Positions 11,601-22,109 of a stretch of DNA of 64,000 bases are shown here, piece by piece; the stretch's first letter is position 1; each line of letters opens with the position of its first letter. This DNA is from Carettochelys insculpta (lineage: Eukaryota; Chordata; Testudines; Carettochelyidae), in NCBI RefSeq assembly GCF_033958435.1, contig NC_134152.1:26386001-26450000 (forward strand), given 5' to 3'. Below the pieces are notes generated by a model. That model did not search any database, had not been told where the DNA came from, and saw only the letters and a list, made by a program, of their open reading frames with translations. The position numbers and the translations under genes were made by a program.

Positions 11601-13102
11601 AACATTCTGCACTGCATCCAGAATGGACAGTTATGGGCCAGATTCTAGCTTCACTTACAGCCACATAAATCCAGAGTTATTGGACTGTTGACATCAGTGA
11701 AGTTACTCTGCATTTTTGCTTGCTTTTCTAAGCTCTGAATCTGTGTTGGATCTTTGTTTGGAGGGCAAATGCAAATGTTTAGAAAAGAAATCAATTTTTA
11801 TTTTTGAGGCCAGGAGAGAGACATGAGATATTAACTGTCTCAGTATCAACACTCATGTATGCTGGGTGATAAATGCCATTGAACCATGCTCAGAGCTTCC
11901 TGTTCTGAGGTTTATTTCGTGTGCTTGGCTCTGGCAGATTAACTATTCTACAGAGTAGGAAATAGCCTGTAAAGCTAAATTTCACAGGGGTAGTAATGTT
12001 AGTCTGGGTCAGCAAAAACGAGGAGTCCTGTGGCAACCTAAAGACTGACAAATTTATTTGGGCATAAGCTTCCGTGGGCTGCAACCCACTGTGTCAGATG
12101 TATTGATGTAGTGGGCCTCTGCCCACAAAAGCTTATGCCCAAATACAGGTGTTAATCTCTAAGGTGCCACAGGATTCTCATCATTTTCCCTGTCGCACTA
12201 ATTAACCCTGCTCGGTACCATTGGGTCTCCTGCATGGAAGAATGAGTTGAATTTGTGAGTGTGACCACCTGGGCCAATTGTTTGCTGCACCTGCCTTTTC
12301 CCTTATTCCTTCCAGGGAACAGATATCATTCCTCTGCTGACCTCGGCTTTGAACGACAAGTCGCAGTGGGAGACACCAGATCAGTTCAACCCTTCCCACT
12401 TCCTTAAGGCTGATGGGAGCTTTATTAGAAAGGAGGCATTTATACCCTTCTCCATAGGTAATGCCAGCTTCCTGTGCTCAGGCTGATTGTACTTTCTGGG
12501 GGACCTCTGAAAATTAGTCTACATATGTCTGAAACGATGCACCCAAAACTGAGGCTCTCCAGATTAAATGGTATTTGGGGAAATCTGGGGAAATTTCTAT
12601 GTAGGTGGAAAATGGCACTGTTCTATCTGCCAGTTTCCAGACAGGATGAAGCCATTGAAAATTCTCATGCCTTCCTGAATGGGCAGAAACCATTTCCTGT
12701 TACGTAGCCCTTCTGATATATATTTGGTGGGGTCGGGGGGGTGTAGGGGTGAGGACTGAGTGTGGAGGTCGGGAGGCGTCAGCTGGCTCCTGTGCCTGCT
12801 GTTACAGATATATACATTTATACAGCCATTTTCATTTTGAAAGATCTCAGAGGAATGCTAACCACCATTTCACTGACCTCCCGTTGGTTAATTTTCCAGG
12901 ACGAAGGGCTTGCGCTGGAGAAGGACTCGCCAGAACAGAACTGTTCCTCTTCTTTGCGGGTTTGCTTCAGAAATTTGTTTTCCAGCCCCCTCCAGGGGTG
13001 GCAAATGCTGATCTCGATCTCACTGCTGATGTTGGCTTTACCTTAAACCCAATGCCCCATCTGATTTGTGCTGCGGCCCGTGTACCACTGAAATGTAACT
13101 GA
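2456..13102 (+). CDS. Cytochrome P450 family 2, CYP2K-like, 9 exons
   Basis: Haem-thiolate monooxygenase of the endoplasmic reticulum that would take electrons from P450 reductase; substrate unknown. Exons: 2456-2656, 7033-7195, 7474-7623, 8084-8244, 9542-9715, 10324-10465, 11303-11490, 12316-12457, 12900-13102; all introns GT-AG; 507 codons, close to the usual 490-500. Residues 1-30 form a hydrophobic anchor; the hinge [12 protein letters not shown] is at 41-52, WKTMR at 131-135, AAGTETTS at 306-313, EIQR at 364-367, and [11 protein letters not shown] with haem Cys445. The stretch after the K-helix ([13 protein letters not shown]) resembles fish CYP2K from memory; CYP2W is the nearest alternative. 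Start: the ATG at 2456 has A at -3 and G at +4; in-frame ATGs at 2399 and 2408 would add 19 or 16 residues but sit at or before the TATA-predicted start of transcription. No break seen, so probably functional. Confidence 0.88.
3100..3460 (+). repeat. G-rich repeat block in intron 1
   Basis: Irregular repeats of 'ttagagtggggg' and 'ggctctggggaggggg' with many G tracts. The complementary C-rich pattern recurs in the hAT-like element at 44470-44790, so this is probably part of a related element rather than simple low complexity. Confidence 0.5.
3461..3517. repeat. (TATATC/TATAGA) microsatellite
   Basis: About 57 bases of alternating T and A with C or G interruptions (tatatatatctatata, gatatata). 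Confidence 0.9.
3855..3998 (-). repeat. Dispersed repeat family A/B arm
   Basis: Reverse-orientation copy with 'tagcactttaaagactaaca' and 'gatgagctttcgtgggacag', shared with 7357-7425 and 16175-16350. Confidence 0.6.
5986..6285. mobile_element. Degraded Harbinger-like MITE in intron 1
   Basis: Left part 'ccaggtctattgtagatc' and right part (reverse complement 'gggtacgtctacctttgcc') match weakly. The interior has 'atctacaatcaacttatctg', shared with the elements at 8297 and 13309. Target duplication not clear. Confidence 0.45.
7033..7195 (+). CDS. CYP2K-like exon 2
   Basis: Exactly 163 bp, the CYP2 standard. Begins LSEKYG and ends after QGNG in phase 1, with donor GTAAG. Confidence 0.9.
7357..7425 (+). 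repeat. Dispersed repeat arm in intron 2
   Basis: Contains 'tcccacgaaagctcatcacc' then 'ttagtctttaaagtgctaca', about 50 bases upstream of the exon 3 acceptor. Confidence 0.6.
7474..7623 (+). CDS. CYP2K-like exon 3
   Basis: Exactly 150 bp, the CYP2 standard. Holds the C-helix [12 protein letters not shown], whose Trp and Arg contact the haem propionates in the family. Confidence 0.9.
8084..8244 (+). CDS. CYP2K-like exon 4
   Basis: Exactly 161 bp. Contains the family motif [11 protein letters not shown]. The residues before it (SNVIC) do not form an N-glycosylation sequon, unlike gene 2. Confidence 0.9.
8297..8470 (+). mobile_element. Fragment of Harbinger-like MITE in intron 4
   Basis: Left-end-like 'acttgatctgcactaggcag' with an internal inverted pair around 'gcaattctagctgcag', then 'gcaatcaacttacctggcc'. 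The right end was not found. Confidence 0.4.
9116..9425. mobile_element. Harbinger-like MITE in intron 4
   Basis: Ends 'ggtacatcttcactacagg' and (reverse complement) 'ggcaggtctacatgatgtc'. It has mirrored subterminal segments 'gatttagcacatctagcagg' and 'gctaaatcaaactt'. It ends about 115 bases before exon 5. Confidence 0.5.
9542..9715 (+). CDS. CYP2K-like exon 5
   Basis: 174 bp, one codon short of the usual 177. Begins [13 protein letters not shown] and ends FLRKQQQ before GTACT. Confidence 0.88.
10324..10465 (+). CDS. CYP2K-like exon 6 (I-helix)
   Basis: Exactly 142 bp. Carries the oxygen-activating I-helix [10 protein letters not shown] and the MMKYPEIQ motif at its end. Confidence 0.92.
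11027..11251. mobile_element. hAT MITE, 225 bp, 8-bp TSD, intron 6
   Basis: Terminal inverted repeats CAGAGGTGGGAAAAGTAC and (reverse complement of the right end) CAGAGGAGGAAAAAGTAC. Flanked by GTCCTCAG (11019-11026) and GTCCTCTG (11252-11259), 7 of 8 identical, the target length of hAT transposons. It lies only about 50 bases before exon 7. Confidence 0.85.
11303..11490 (+). CDS. CYP2K-like exon 7 (K-helix)
   Basis: Exactly 188 bp. Holds [18 protein letters not shown] with the invariant ExxR, then the CYP2K-type segment [13 protein letters not shown]. Confidence 0.92.
11985..12178. repeat. Inverted pair of dispersed repeat family A
   Basis: Two arms in opposite orientation: 'gcataagcttccgtgggctg' near 12062 and 'cccacaaaagcttatgccca' near 12121, flanked by 'gtcctgtggcaacctaaaga' and 'taaggtgccacaggat'. 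Fold-back structure in intron 7. Confidence 0.65.
12316..12457 (+). CDS. CYP2K-like exon 8
   Basis: Exactly 142 bp. Contains [15 protein letters not shown] (the PERF region of CYP2) and ends at the start of the haem loop in phase 1. Confidence 0.92.
12900..13102 (+). CDS. CYP2K-like exon 9 (haem loop, stop)
   Basis: Begins in the haem-binding loop ([11 protein letters not shown]) and ends with TGA at 13100-13102. The tail ARVPLKCN is a few residues longer than usual. I see no clear AATAAA within 200 bases. Confidence 0.9.
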
Positions 13103-13193
13103 ACACTATAAATATGGCCAATGGCTGGTGTCTGAATTTGGAGCTTTGCAATGATGCAAATCCCCCACGCACATAACCCCCAAATAATTAATG

Positions 13194-13219
13194 GAGAGAG
13201 AGAGAGAGAGAGAGAGAGA
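13194..13219 (+). repeat. (GA)n microsatellite
   Basis: About 26 bases of perfect GA dinucleotides, just 3' of the CYP2K-like gene. Confidence 0.95.
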
Positions 13220-13308
13220 AGTGATCATCTCTGATGTGACAGCTCATTCATTAAGTGCCAGAACTGCTGTGTTCCACCAACAGGGGGCGCTACATCGCAA
13301 CAGCTGAC

Positions 13309-13600
13309 TGCCACGTCTACATTACACAGAAGATTCATCCACTCAGGATTGATCTTCTGGGGTTCGATTTTGTGCCTGGTGGAGACACATGTAATCGACC
13401 TATTGGGGTTGGCAACTGACCCCTGTGCTCCTCAGTATTGTGAGGAGTATGGTATGTTGACAGGAGAAACTCTCCCATCAACATTACTTAGTGAGGGCAG
13501 CCAGGTAAGTCAATTGCAGATAAGTCAATTCTAGCTATGCAATTGCCATAGCTAGAATTGCATATCTGCAATCAACTTACCTGCCGAGTGTAGACCAAGC
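13309..13600. mobile_element. Harbinger-like MITE downstream of gene 1
   Basis: Ends 'gccacgtctacattac' and (reverse complement) 'gcttggtctacactcgg'. A subterminal inverted pair surrounds 'gctatgcaattgccatagct'. I could not find a convincing target duplication. Confidence 0.55.
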
Positions 13601-13602
13601 TG

Positions 13603-16174
13603 ATGAATCATAGCAGAGAGGGAAATGAACTAGGGCCAGATCGCTTCTGCATACATGGTTCCGTTCAATCAGGCTTTCTCTCTTGTCAACCTTGTGCCAG
13701 TCTGAGGTCTCTCCTGGTGCCTGTATTTCTATGTGCCACCAGGCCCATGGACTAACCTTCCCATCCCCCTTCACTCTTGGCTACCCCACAAGCTGGTTGG
13801 GAGCAAGCTGCACCATTTTCATAACAAATGAAGCCTGTACGCTGGCTCTGGTCACCAGGTAGTTCCGTACAGGATGCAGCTGAAGAGCTGACCCTGTGGC
13901 CTTTAAGAAGAGGAGAACCTGAGCAAATGCTAACTGGGGAGCTGCTGTGCCCAAGCACAGGGATGGTAGTGTGATGAGAGATGTGAGGGCAAGAGGGTTT
14001 GTATGAAACACAGGGAGCTGGTAAGAGACAAATGAGTACACTAATAAAGCAGTAATTCCAGTCTCTGCTAAATGCAAGCCAGTTGCTCCAGCAAATGCCT
14101 ATAATTTTCCAGCAACCCTGTCTATAAAAATGGGAAATACTAATGGATTAACTAAAGGAAGTAGAAGTGTCCAGTTAGTGCCTTTCTGCAGATAGAACCT
14201 GCTGCAGGCTGGGAAAATGTTACATTTGCGAAGATCCAAATTCTACCAATTGCCCACAGGCAGTCAACCCGTCAGTTGTGATTGTGCCAAGAACTCCCCC
14301 TTTTGTTTTAAAGCACTTTACACCCAATTGTAAATGGCACCCCCCCAGCTCTCTCAATATTTGGGCTGTTCTAAGTCCCCAGCTCCTGGATTCCTGTGAT
14401 TACTTGAGAATCTCAGCTTCTCTTAAAAACATCTGTTTTAAGCCCCCAGGATTGAAGAGACAACTCTAGAACTGCAGACCGGGTACACCCTAAAGGCATG
14501 GAAACCAGAAATAAAAGGAAGCCATTTTTTAAAAAAATCTGGTGATTTTTCAAGCCAATCTTATGAATTTTTTGGCCGGGTGGAGAGGGAGATTGGAATA
14601 CACAGAGTCGGCAGCTTGGCATTAAATCAGAGCACACAAAGCCTTTCTACAACTTAAGTGTACCTGTCACCACTGGCCTCACTCCATTCCTTTCATGCTG
14701 TTACTCCCACAAAGGTCAGATCAGATGTCCCCCTCTGCTTCATATCATTCTTTGCCAGAGCTCTACTGACATCTGCAAAGCACAATGGGGTATCAAAACC
14801 AAAGGCAATCAACATCCCCGACTAATGTGACATGGAAACAAGGAGCTCCCTTGCAGGAATGGGGACTGTAAACTAGCAGTAATCAAGGCCATTTTTAAAT
14901 CTAAGGAATTAAAGTGTTGGAAACGTTCTCTGCAGAGGAAGCCAGTGTGGACTTGTTGTGTAGTCAGAATCTTCCTCTGGTATTTTACAGAACATAATAC
15001 AAGTGTCACCCTGATTATAACCCATCACTTGTGAATCAACTGGAGCACAGCCTGCAACTAAAAATACTTGATGGGTCTAAAAACCTTCTTAACCTTTCTC
15101 TGGTAGTCCCAGATCCATTGGTGGCATTATTATGATCTGCAAAGTGTGAGTTCAATGTACAAAATAACTACGTGGCTGCATCCCATGTTCAAAAGTGACT
15201 GAGGCTCTTCGGTTCCCAAGTCGCTTCTGAAGGTGGAATGTACCCCCCGCGTCTGAAAATTATGCCCAGCAAGACACGTGCTCCATGCTCCAAAACAAAT
15301 CAGCAAAGTCTCCAGGAAGGGCAACATTATACTGTCTGGCCTCCAGTTTACCCAACAATGGGCTTGAGTTTTGTTTGGTGCCAAGTAAATGCAACTACCA
15401 TTGACTCGAAGGGAAGTGACAGGCCCTCAGCACCTCTCAGGATCAGGAGCGAGCAGAGCAAGATTTGGGGCCAAATTCTGATGCACGCAAAAGGTGCAAT
15501 GGCCCCTCGAGTACAGACCCAGGTATGCAGCAACAGCTGTGTTAATATAGGCTCACAGTCTGGCCAACATACACCCCAATCTACCCGCTCCCCAATATGA
15601 CCTCTGTGCAATCTATACCACCAAGAGAAGGAACCGAGAGACACCCCTTCAGAAATCCCATGCTTAGCTCAAAGGATGGAATTTAATCTGAACTCAGAAA
15701 ATTGCACGTGAACAGGCAGTTCTAGCAGATCTCCTTTCTTACTTATTCACGTGCCCCTTTACATGCTCCCCTGTCCCAAGAATATGCAAATTCCATTCCC
15801 ACAAGCATGGTTTAATCATGTTATGACCTTGGGAACTTGGCAAGCGCATTAGCAATGCCACACCTGGTTTCGCCCACCTGCTGTGTAACAAGGATTAGAA
15901 AGATTAACAGTGCTCATGGCTCAGTTCAGGATGCAGCAGAGGCTGAATCTGCATGCAGAGGCGGTTCTCAGTGAGATACAACTGTCTGCTCAGTCTTAGA
16001 AAGCCTGGGAAAACTGTAGGTTTGGTTAGAGGCACAAACCTCCATGGATTCCTCTTTCCTCACAGCTGCCTCCCTAGAATGCTTGCTTCACCTTACCTTT
16101 TGGTAGTAACAGTGAGGTAGCCTCATTCACTCTTGGCTTTAATAGAGAGAGTGATTACCTCAGGCATTACAAAC
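13603..16174. other. Intergenic, no gene recognised
   Basis: No exon-like reading frame with splice consensus or known motif. ORFs of 60-120 codons on both strands have no recognisable domain. Confidence 0.45.
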
Positions 16175-16350
16175 ACAAACCAGCAGTCATGCAGCACTTC
16201 AAAGACTAACAAAATGATTTATTAGGTGAGGAGCTTTTGTCACGAAAGCTCATCACCTAATAAATCATCTTGTTTGTCTTTAAAGTGCTACATGACTGCT
16301 GTTTTTTTTTTCCTTTTGTTAGAATACAGACTAACCCGGCTACCTCTCTG
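16175..16350. repeat. Palindromic dispersed repeat (family B)
   Basis: Arms 'agcacttcaaagactaacaa' and 'tttgtctttaaagtgctaca' surround a central hinge 'cacgaaagctcatcacctaa'. It ends with 'acagactaacccggctacct', a phrase also seen near 47310 and 49255. Confidence 0.7.
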
Positions 16351-17710
16351 TTACTATTCATTACAAAGACAGTCTCCCTACCTTTGATATTAATCATGAT
16401 CTCAGGCAGGACACTTAGTATTTTGCACCCTGGACTCTCCCCTTAAGTTCTATGTATCTGATTTGGCATTTTTATATATATTTTTTTTTTGGATCCCTGT
16501 ATTACAAAACCATCAGTTCTGTCCTGGAAGTGTTATATCTCCAGATCTGAGGAACTGGGTCTGCCCCATGAAAGCTCATCACCTATTACATTATTTTGTG
16601 AGGTCTTCAAAGTGCTGCATGGCTGCTGGTTTGTTTTACCTTTCGGTGTCTTCAGGGGAACTGGTGACCTCACCCCTCTTGTTCTGGTTAGACTGAGGCT
16701 TGTCCTAGGTTCTCAGGTGGCAACAGGATGTTGTTCACCACCAGCCTTTCAGAGTGGCTTTTAGAGGTAGAGCTGTGTGGGTGTGTTCCCCTCAGTTCAC
16801 TGGGGGCTGTTCTGAAGGGGAAGGGAGGCCTGGTGGAGGTTGGGCCTGAAGCTTTTGTCCCTGTCATAGGGCAGGAGATTCTGGGAAACGACTGAGTTTC
16901 CTGCTGAGATGATTCTCAGGGCATCCATAGACTTCTGTTGCAGTAGCTCCATCTTGCCAGCAATTTCTCAAGCCGTGTGTCTTCCCCAGGGAACATCTGC
17001 CACAGCCTGATACTGATGAAGGTAATAGGAGCCCAATGCAATCCCTGATTACAAGCGGGCTTTTGGGCTGTGCACAAATCTTCTGTCCGGGGAGATGGCG
17101 AGTGGCTGTCACCTATTCAGAACTGTCCCATCCAGAGGCCAAACTGGGGTAGCCATCCCAGGCCCTGCACATTTGGGGTCCCCCATGGCAGCTGCCCCAA
17201 CTGTCCTAGGGACAGGGTTATCTGGGGCCAAGAGTCGGCAGCAGGAGTCACCACCTCTCTTCCTGAAACTCATCATGCAGGTGACAAGAGCGGCAGCCTG
17301 TTCCGCCCTCCTGAGCCATATCCTCCCAGCCCACTGGGCCTTGCTTCTCTGCCAGATGGTCCTGCCTACTCCCGCTGCCCATGTGATGGGTGCTAGGGGG
17401 AGGTGAGGTAAGCCCACAGCCTCCACCACCTGACCCTTGCCCCAAGTCATCCATGTGCTCTGTGGCCTGGGAGGAGTAATCAGAGACAAAGGGGATCAGT
17501 GGGTGGAGCTGGGGAAGCAGGGCCTGGGACATGGGGTCGGGTGCCTCAGGCCCCACACCTGAGGCATTGGGAGGGTTGTCCCTGGCTGTGCCCCTCCCCC
17601 ACCCCTCAGGATGGCCCTGCACATACGCTCACCTTTGGTCACCATCTCCAGGAGAGTCCATTTGGGGCAATAGGGCTGATTAAAGACAGGAAAAGCTTCT
17701 CACCTAGAGG

Positions 17711-17768
17711 GTGACATGGCCAGTGTGTGACATGGCCAGTGAAGAGTGTGTGACATGGCCAGTGAATA
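17711..17768 (+). repeat. Short tandem repeat, three units
   Basis: 'gtgacatggccagtg' occurs three times with spacers of unequal length. Confidence 0.8.
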
Positions 17769-18106
17769 AGAGTGGGGCATGAGACAGACAAACTAAACAA
17801 TGAAGGGTGCAGAGAAAGTAAATCAGCCACTTCTGTTCCACGTTTCCTATGGTATGAGCACAAGGGGACATTCACTGAAGTTGAGGGGCAGCACCTTTAA
17901 AAATAATAAAAGGGAATCCTTACTACACAATGCACACAGAGGGTGGAATTCATTGCTAGGGGAGATCACCAGGGTTAAAACAAATTGGATAGGTACATGA
18001 ATAACCTCAGACACTCCAGAGTTAGCACGATAAGGATTTAAATACCCCAAGAATGTGGGAAGAGATGAAACCTTCATGCTTTAGGTCACAAGCCCACCTT
18101 CAACTA

Positions 18107-18400
18107 CAGGTCAAACCTCTCTTGTCCAGCACCCTGGGGACCTGACTGGTGCCAGAAGAGAGAATTTGCTAGAAAACAGGAGGTCAATATTTTCTAGAAC
18201 ATTACCAACACTTCTGCTGCTTACTGGACTGTTGGAAGACATTTTGAGGGTAAATTACAACACCGAGAGCCAGGACTGGTGGCTTTAAACAAACTTTACG
18301 GGACCACAGGAAACTTTGCCACACTCAAGGTAAGTGGTTGTCCAGCAAATTAAAATCATGTTGGATTATGGAGTGTGCCAGGTTAGAGAGATTCAACCTG
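18107..18400. mobile_element. Tc1/mariner-like MITE, copy 1
   Basis: Ends caggtcaaacctctc and gagagattcaacctg are inverted and flanked by TA (18105-18106, 18401-18402). Further copies are at 42382 and 63267. The internal phrase 'ggacctgactggtgcc' is shared by all three. Confidence 0.7.
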
Positions 18401-18664
18401 TAATGGTGATCAGGCAGAAAAATTTCCTCTGGGCAGATTAATCCATAATTGTTTGGTGCAGTTGCTTGCACCTTTCTCTGAAACACCTGGTACTGCCCAC
18501 TGTCAGACACAGGAGACTGATGGCTTAATTTCATGCATTCTCACTAGGCACGCAAAACCGAGCCCTGGAAGATTGCCCTTGACTGGTCAATTTGCCCCAG
18601 GCAATGTAGATGTAACCTTCGACTCAACAGGCCAGAAGGAATCATCATGATCATACAGGCTAGC

Positions 18665-19275
18665 ACACAGGAGTCCAACCTTTTTTCATTGGGGGGGCCA
18701 CATGGCAATTTTTCACATCTGAGGGGCTGAACACAAAAGAGCCCTGAACCCGCCCCCCACAACTCCCAAACTTACCACCTCACAGCCACAAATCACCCCC
18801 CACCACCACCTTGCCCTCAGGCTTAACCTCCCCCCACTGTAAGGCACCCTACACCCCCACACCAGGGCCACCGCCAGAGCCCTGAGAGCCATGCTGGAGC
18901 TCTGAAAGCCACACAGCTAGAGCCCCAAGAGCTGCGCCAGCTGGAACCATGCCAGCTGGAGCCAGTGTCCACACGAGCCAAGCTGGATGGAGCCACAAGC
19001 CGTGCCGGAAAAATGGTGGAGCAGGTCAGATAAAAAAGCTCCGCGGGCTGGATTCTGGCCTGTGGGCTGCGGGTTGGACACTGGTGACCGTTCTCAAATT
19101 TCATTGTTTCACAACCGCCCTGCGTAGGGGGAACCAAAGCCCAAGGGCCTCAGCCACAGGTAGTCCTGAACCCCAACACCCAGAGCCAAAGCCCTCAGGC
19201 TTCTGCTTCAGCCCTGGGCAGTGGGGCTTTGTCCCTGGATATCTGGGGGCCCAATTCACCATTTGAGACCCACTG
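18665..19275. mobile_element. Two adjacent hAT-like MITE remnants
   Basis: First unit: 'caggagtccaacctttt' at about 18668 pairs with 'gcgggttggacactggtg' near 19070. Second unit, from about 19080: 'gaccgttctcaaatttca' pairs with the reverse complement of 'catttgagacccactgatc' near 19265. Both are typical hAT MITE ends; target duplications are not clear. The insides are GC-rich and carry no gene. Confidence 0.45.
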
Positions 19276-21334
19276 ATCTAGTCTGACCTCCTGCACATAG
19301 CAGGCCACAGAAGCTCACCCCTTTCTGAAACAGACCCTAATGTCTCCCTGCTTCTTCAAATCATGCGGTTAAAAACTTCAAGCTGCAGCAGTTTCACCCT
19401 TGACACTAGTATAAGCCTGCCAGTTACCTCATGCTGCAAAGAAAGGCCAAAAAACTTCACAGATTTGGTTCTCCCTTACGTTTGCTTTACTTTCAAGTGA
19501 AATTAGCAGAGCTATTCCTGATTTACACCAACATATGTGGGAGCTGAATGAGGCCCTCCGTAAGCAGAACACAGAACTCCTAGCTGCTGATTGAAAAACA
19601 TATGCTAAGGCCCATCTACAATGTACACCTCTTTGTTTAATAATTCATTCTTGTACATGCATTATGCCACACCTGCTGCCATCCGGATGGTATAAATAGG
19701 AATGGTTGGGGAGCTCCATAGCAACTTGCCTTTAAAGCCCACACGTGCATGTGACTAGGAGCGTTTATTTCCAGTACAGAATGGAAAAAATGATTTATGT
19801 CGTCTTAAAAAAAATAGGGCCCGTCCCTCTCAAATATGGACAGTGAAGACAGTCCTGATGTGCATGGATCAACAGGTCTGATTTGCCTTTGCTGCCGGGT
19901 GAGAAAGAGGAGCATCAGCCCCAAGGCCTTGAGAAATATAAATGACATCTGTATCCTGAATAGCCAGGGAGAATGCACGTACCATGGTCACTAGACATTC
20001 TTGCACCACCAACCCTCCTACCCCAGGCACTCACTACGTTAGCATGTGGGCTGATGAGCCTCCGAAGTATTTCCTTTGAAAAATGTGTGTCGTGCGATAT
20101 CGCAGACGCGGGTCAGACCCTGAAACTCACCAGCACCAGCCAAATCCATCACGTGCCTATTTGGAAAGTTGCTTTTTGGGGAAGCTGGGCTGAAGCAGCG
20201 GCCGAGGGTTAATCTGCAGACCTGGATCTGCACTATAATCGTGTTGTAGGGCTATCTAGATCTGTAGAGTGGGTGTCCTGCTGCTGGGGAGTTTGGAGCT
20301 ATACAATGGCAAGTAGCTTGGAAATCTGGACAGGGCTGTGAGTGCACCTACCTATGAAAGGTAGGTTTCAATGAGAGGCCGGCGTGTTTGCTTTTCCAGG
20401 GCTGATCTCTGTGTGTGCTCAAGCAGGGGCGCACGTAGCAAGCGGCATGTCAGGGGAACACGTAGCAGATGCATTTTCGAGACAGGAATGTCTTGTCATC
20501 ACAAAACTCACATGTAACCTTGTCATATCAAAGAATCACACCCCAGGGCCTGTTTCCAAAAGACCTTTTCTACAGGAATGGAAAACTGTGTCTGAAAAAC
20601 CCCTTTTTGTTACTTAAGTATTTAACAAGATTAGGGCAAAATGCCAAGGCAGTGGGTAACAGCACATAGCTCCGTAGGCTGTGTGGCTGGGAAGCCAGGA
20701 AAAATCCTGCAGGACAGCGCAGGTCATACGGCCTGGATGACTTACGTGTGTGTTCGGCCATATCTGCTGGCCAGGCCCACCAAGAGGATGGGCAAGGGGA
20801 GCAAGTGCACAGGGGCCTGGCCTTTCACAGGGGCCCAGAGGTGCCAGCCACTCGACAGGACTTCTGAGGACGAGGACAGGGCCCAGAACCGTACTCCGGG
20901 CTGATTACCGTTAGCCCCACCCCTTCTACCTGTGGCTCCACCCCTGGAGCCCCCTGCTGTGCTCCTACACTCTGGTGGCTATTGCCCTGCTGGTATTAAC
21001 TCCAGGGTGCTCCAGCCCAGGGCACCCATGGAAAAAAAATTAGTGGGTGCTCAACCCTCCCTGGCAGCCCTCCAATCAACTCCTGCTCCCTCCCAGCACC
21101 TTCCACCAGCTGCAGATGAGGTGTTCTGGTGTGCAGGAGGTGCTGGGAGGTAGCGGTGGGAGCGGGGGATGGGGTGTACATGGGGGAGGGGGGCGACGGG
21201 CTTGGAAGAGGTGGGAAAAAGCTCAGATGGAGGCTGGAAGAGGTGGGCTCGGAGTGGGGTGAAGGGGCAGAGTGGGGGGTGGGGTTTGGAGCTGATTCGG
21301 GCTCAGGCAGGGGGAAAAGGGAGCCACTAAAGTG
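19276..21334. other. Intergenic, no gene recognised
   Basis: Unassigned non-coding DNA. The start (ctgacctcctgcacatagca) matches a phrase near 43545, so part is an old repeat. The stretch from about 21000 is rich in GGGG tracts. Confidence 0.4.
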
Positions 21335-21425
21335 CATTTCAAAGGGGCCTGGAGCTTCGGACGCTGCTGTTGTTATTTTGGCGGCAGCAGCGGCTGCAGC
21401 TCTGGGCCCCTTTGAAGTGCCATGG
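21335..21425. repeat. GC-rich palindromic repeat family C, copy 1
   Basis: Quasi-palindrome running from 'tttcaaaggggcctggagct' to 'gctctgggcccctttgaag'. Related cores lie at 22658-22750, 34730-34820 and 41845-41932. Confidence 0.55.
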
Positions 21426-21762
21426 CAGTGCTACGCTGCCATTGTGCACAGCGGTGAGGGAGTGGGAGGGGGCCAGCACCAGAGTCTGGTGTCGCTGACA
21501 GCAGACTGCCCCAGGCCCCTCCTCTTTCAATCTTGGCCCCACCCCTTCTGGAGCACTCAGCTAGCCCCTCTCCCATCTTGGCTCCAGGGCCCACAGCGGT
21601 CGTTGGCCCCACTGGTTGGGGTTGAGCATCCCTGGGGAAAACTGGAAACTGGCCCCTGTCCTTTGGACTTTTCCTTTCTGAAGGGAACAACATGGTTGCT
21701 TGGTGGTTGTTGTGGATGGCAGCATATGAGTTGCTGGAGCGCATACAAACCTCCTCTCTCCC

Positions 21763-22109
21763 CTGCACACCTCCCTTTTGTACTGCATGCCTCCTTCTCA
21801 CACACTGCATGCCTCCCTCCCGCACTCACTGCATGCCTCCTTCTCACACACTGCACGCCTCTCTCACGCACTGCATGCCTCTCATGCACTGCATACCTCC
21901 CTCTCACGCACTACATGCGCCTCTCATGCACTGCATGCCTCCCTCTCACACACTGCACACCTGTCTCATGCACTGCACGCCTCCCTCTCTCATGCACTGC
22001 ACGCCTCCCTCTCATGCACTGCACGCCTCCCTCTCTCGCACTGCACGCCTCCCTCTCTCATGTACTGCACACCTCTCTCTCACTCACTGCATGCCTCCCT
22101 CTCTCACCA
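21763..22109 (+). repeat. Minisatellite, about 16 units of 18-24 bp
   Basis: Tandem units of the form CTGCAYGCCTCCCTCTCAYGCA. The units I measured have even lengths (18, 20, 22 or 24), as if they vary by whole CT or CA dinucleotides. The array is free of stops in several frames, which creates spurious long ORFs (for example 21129-22127). Confidence 0.92.
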
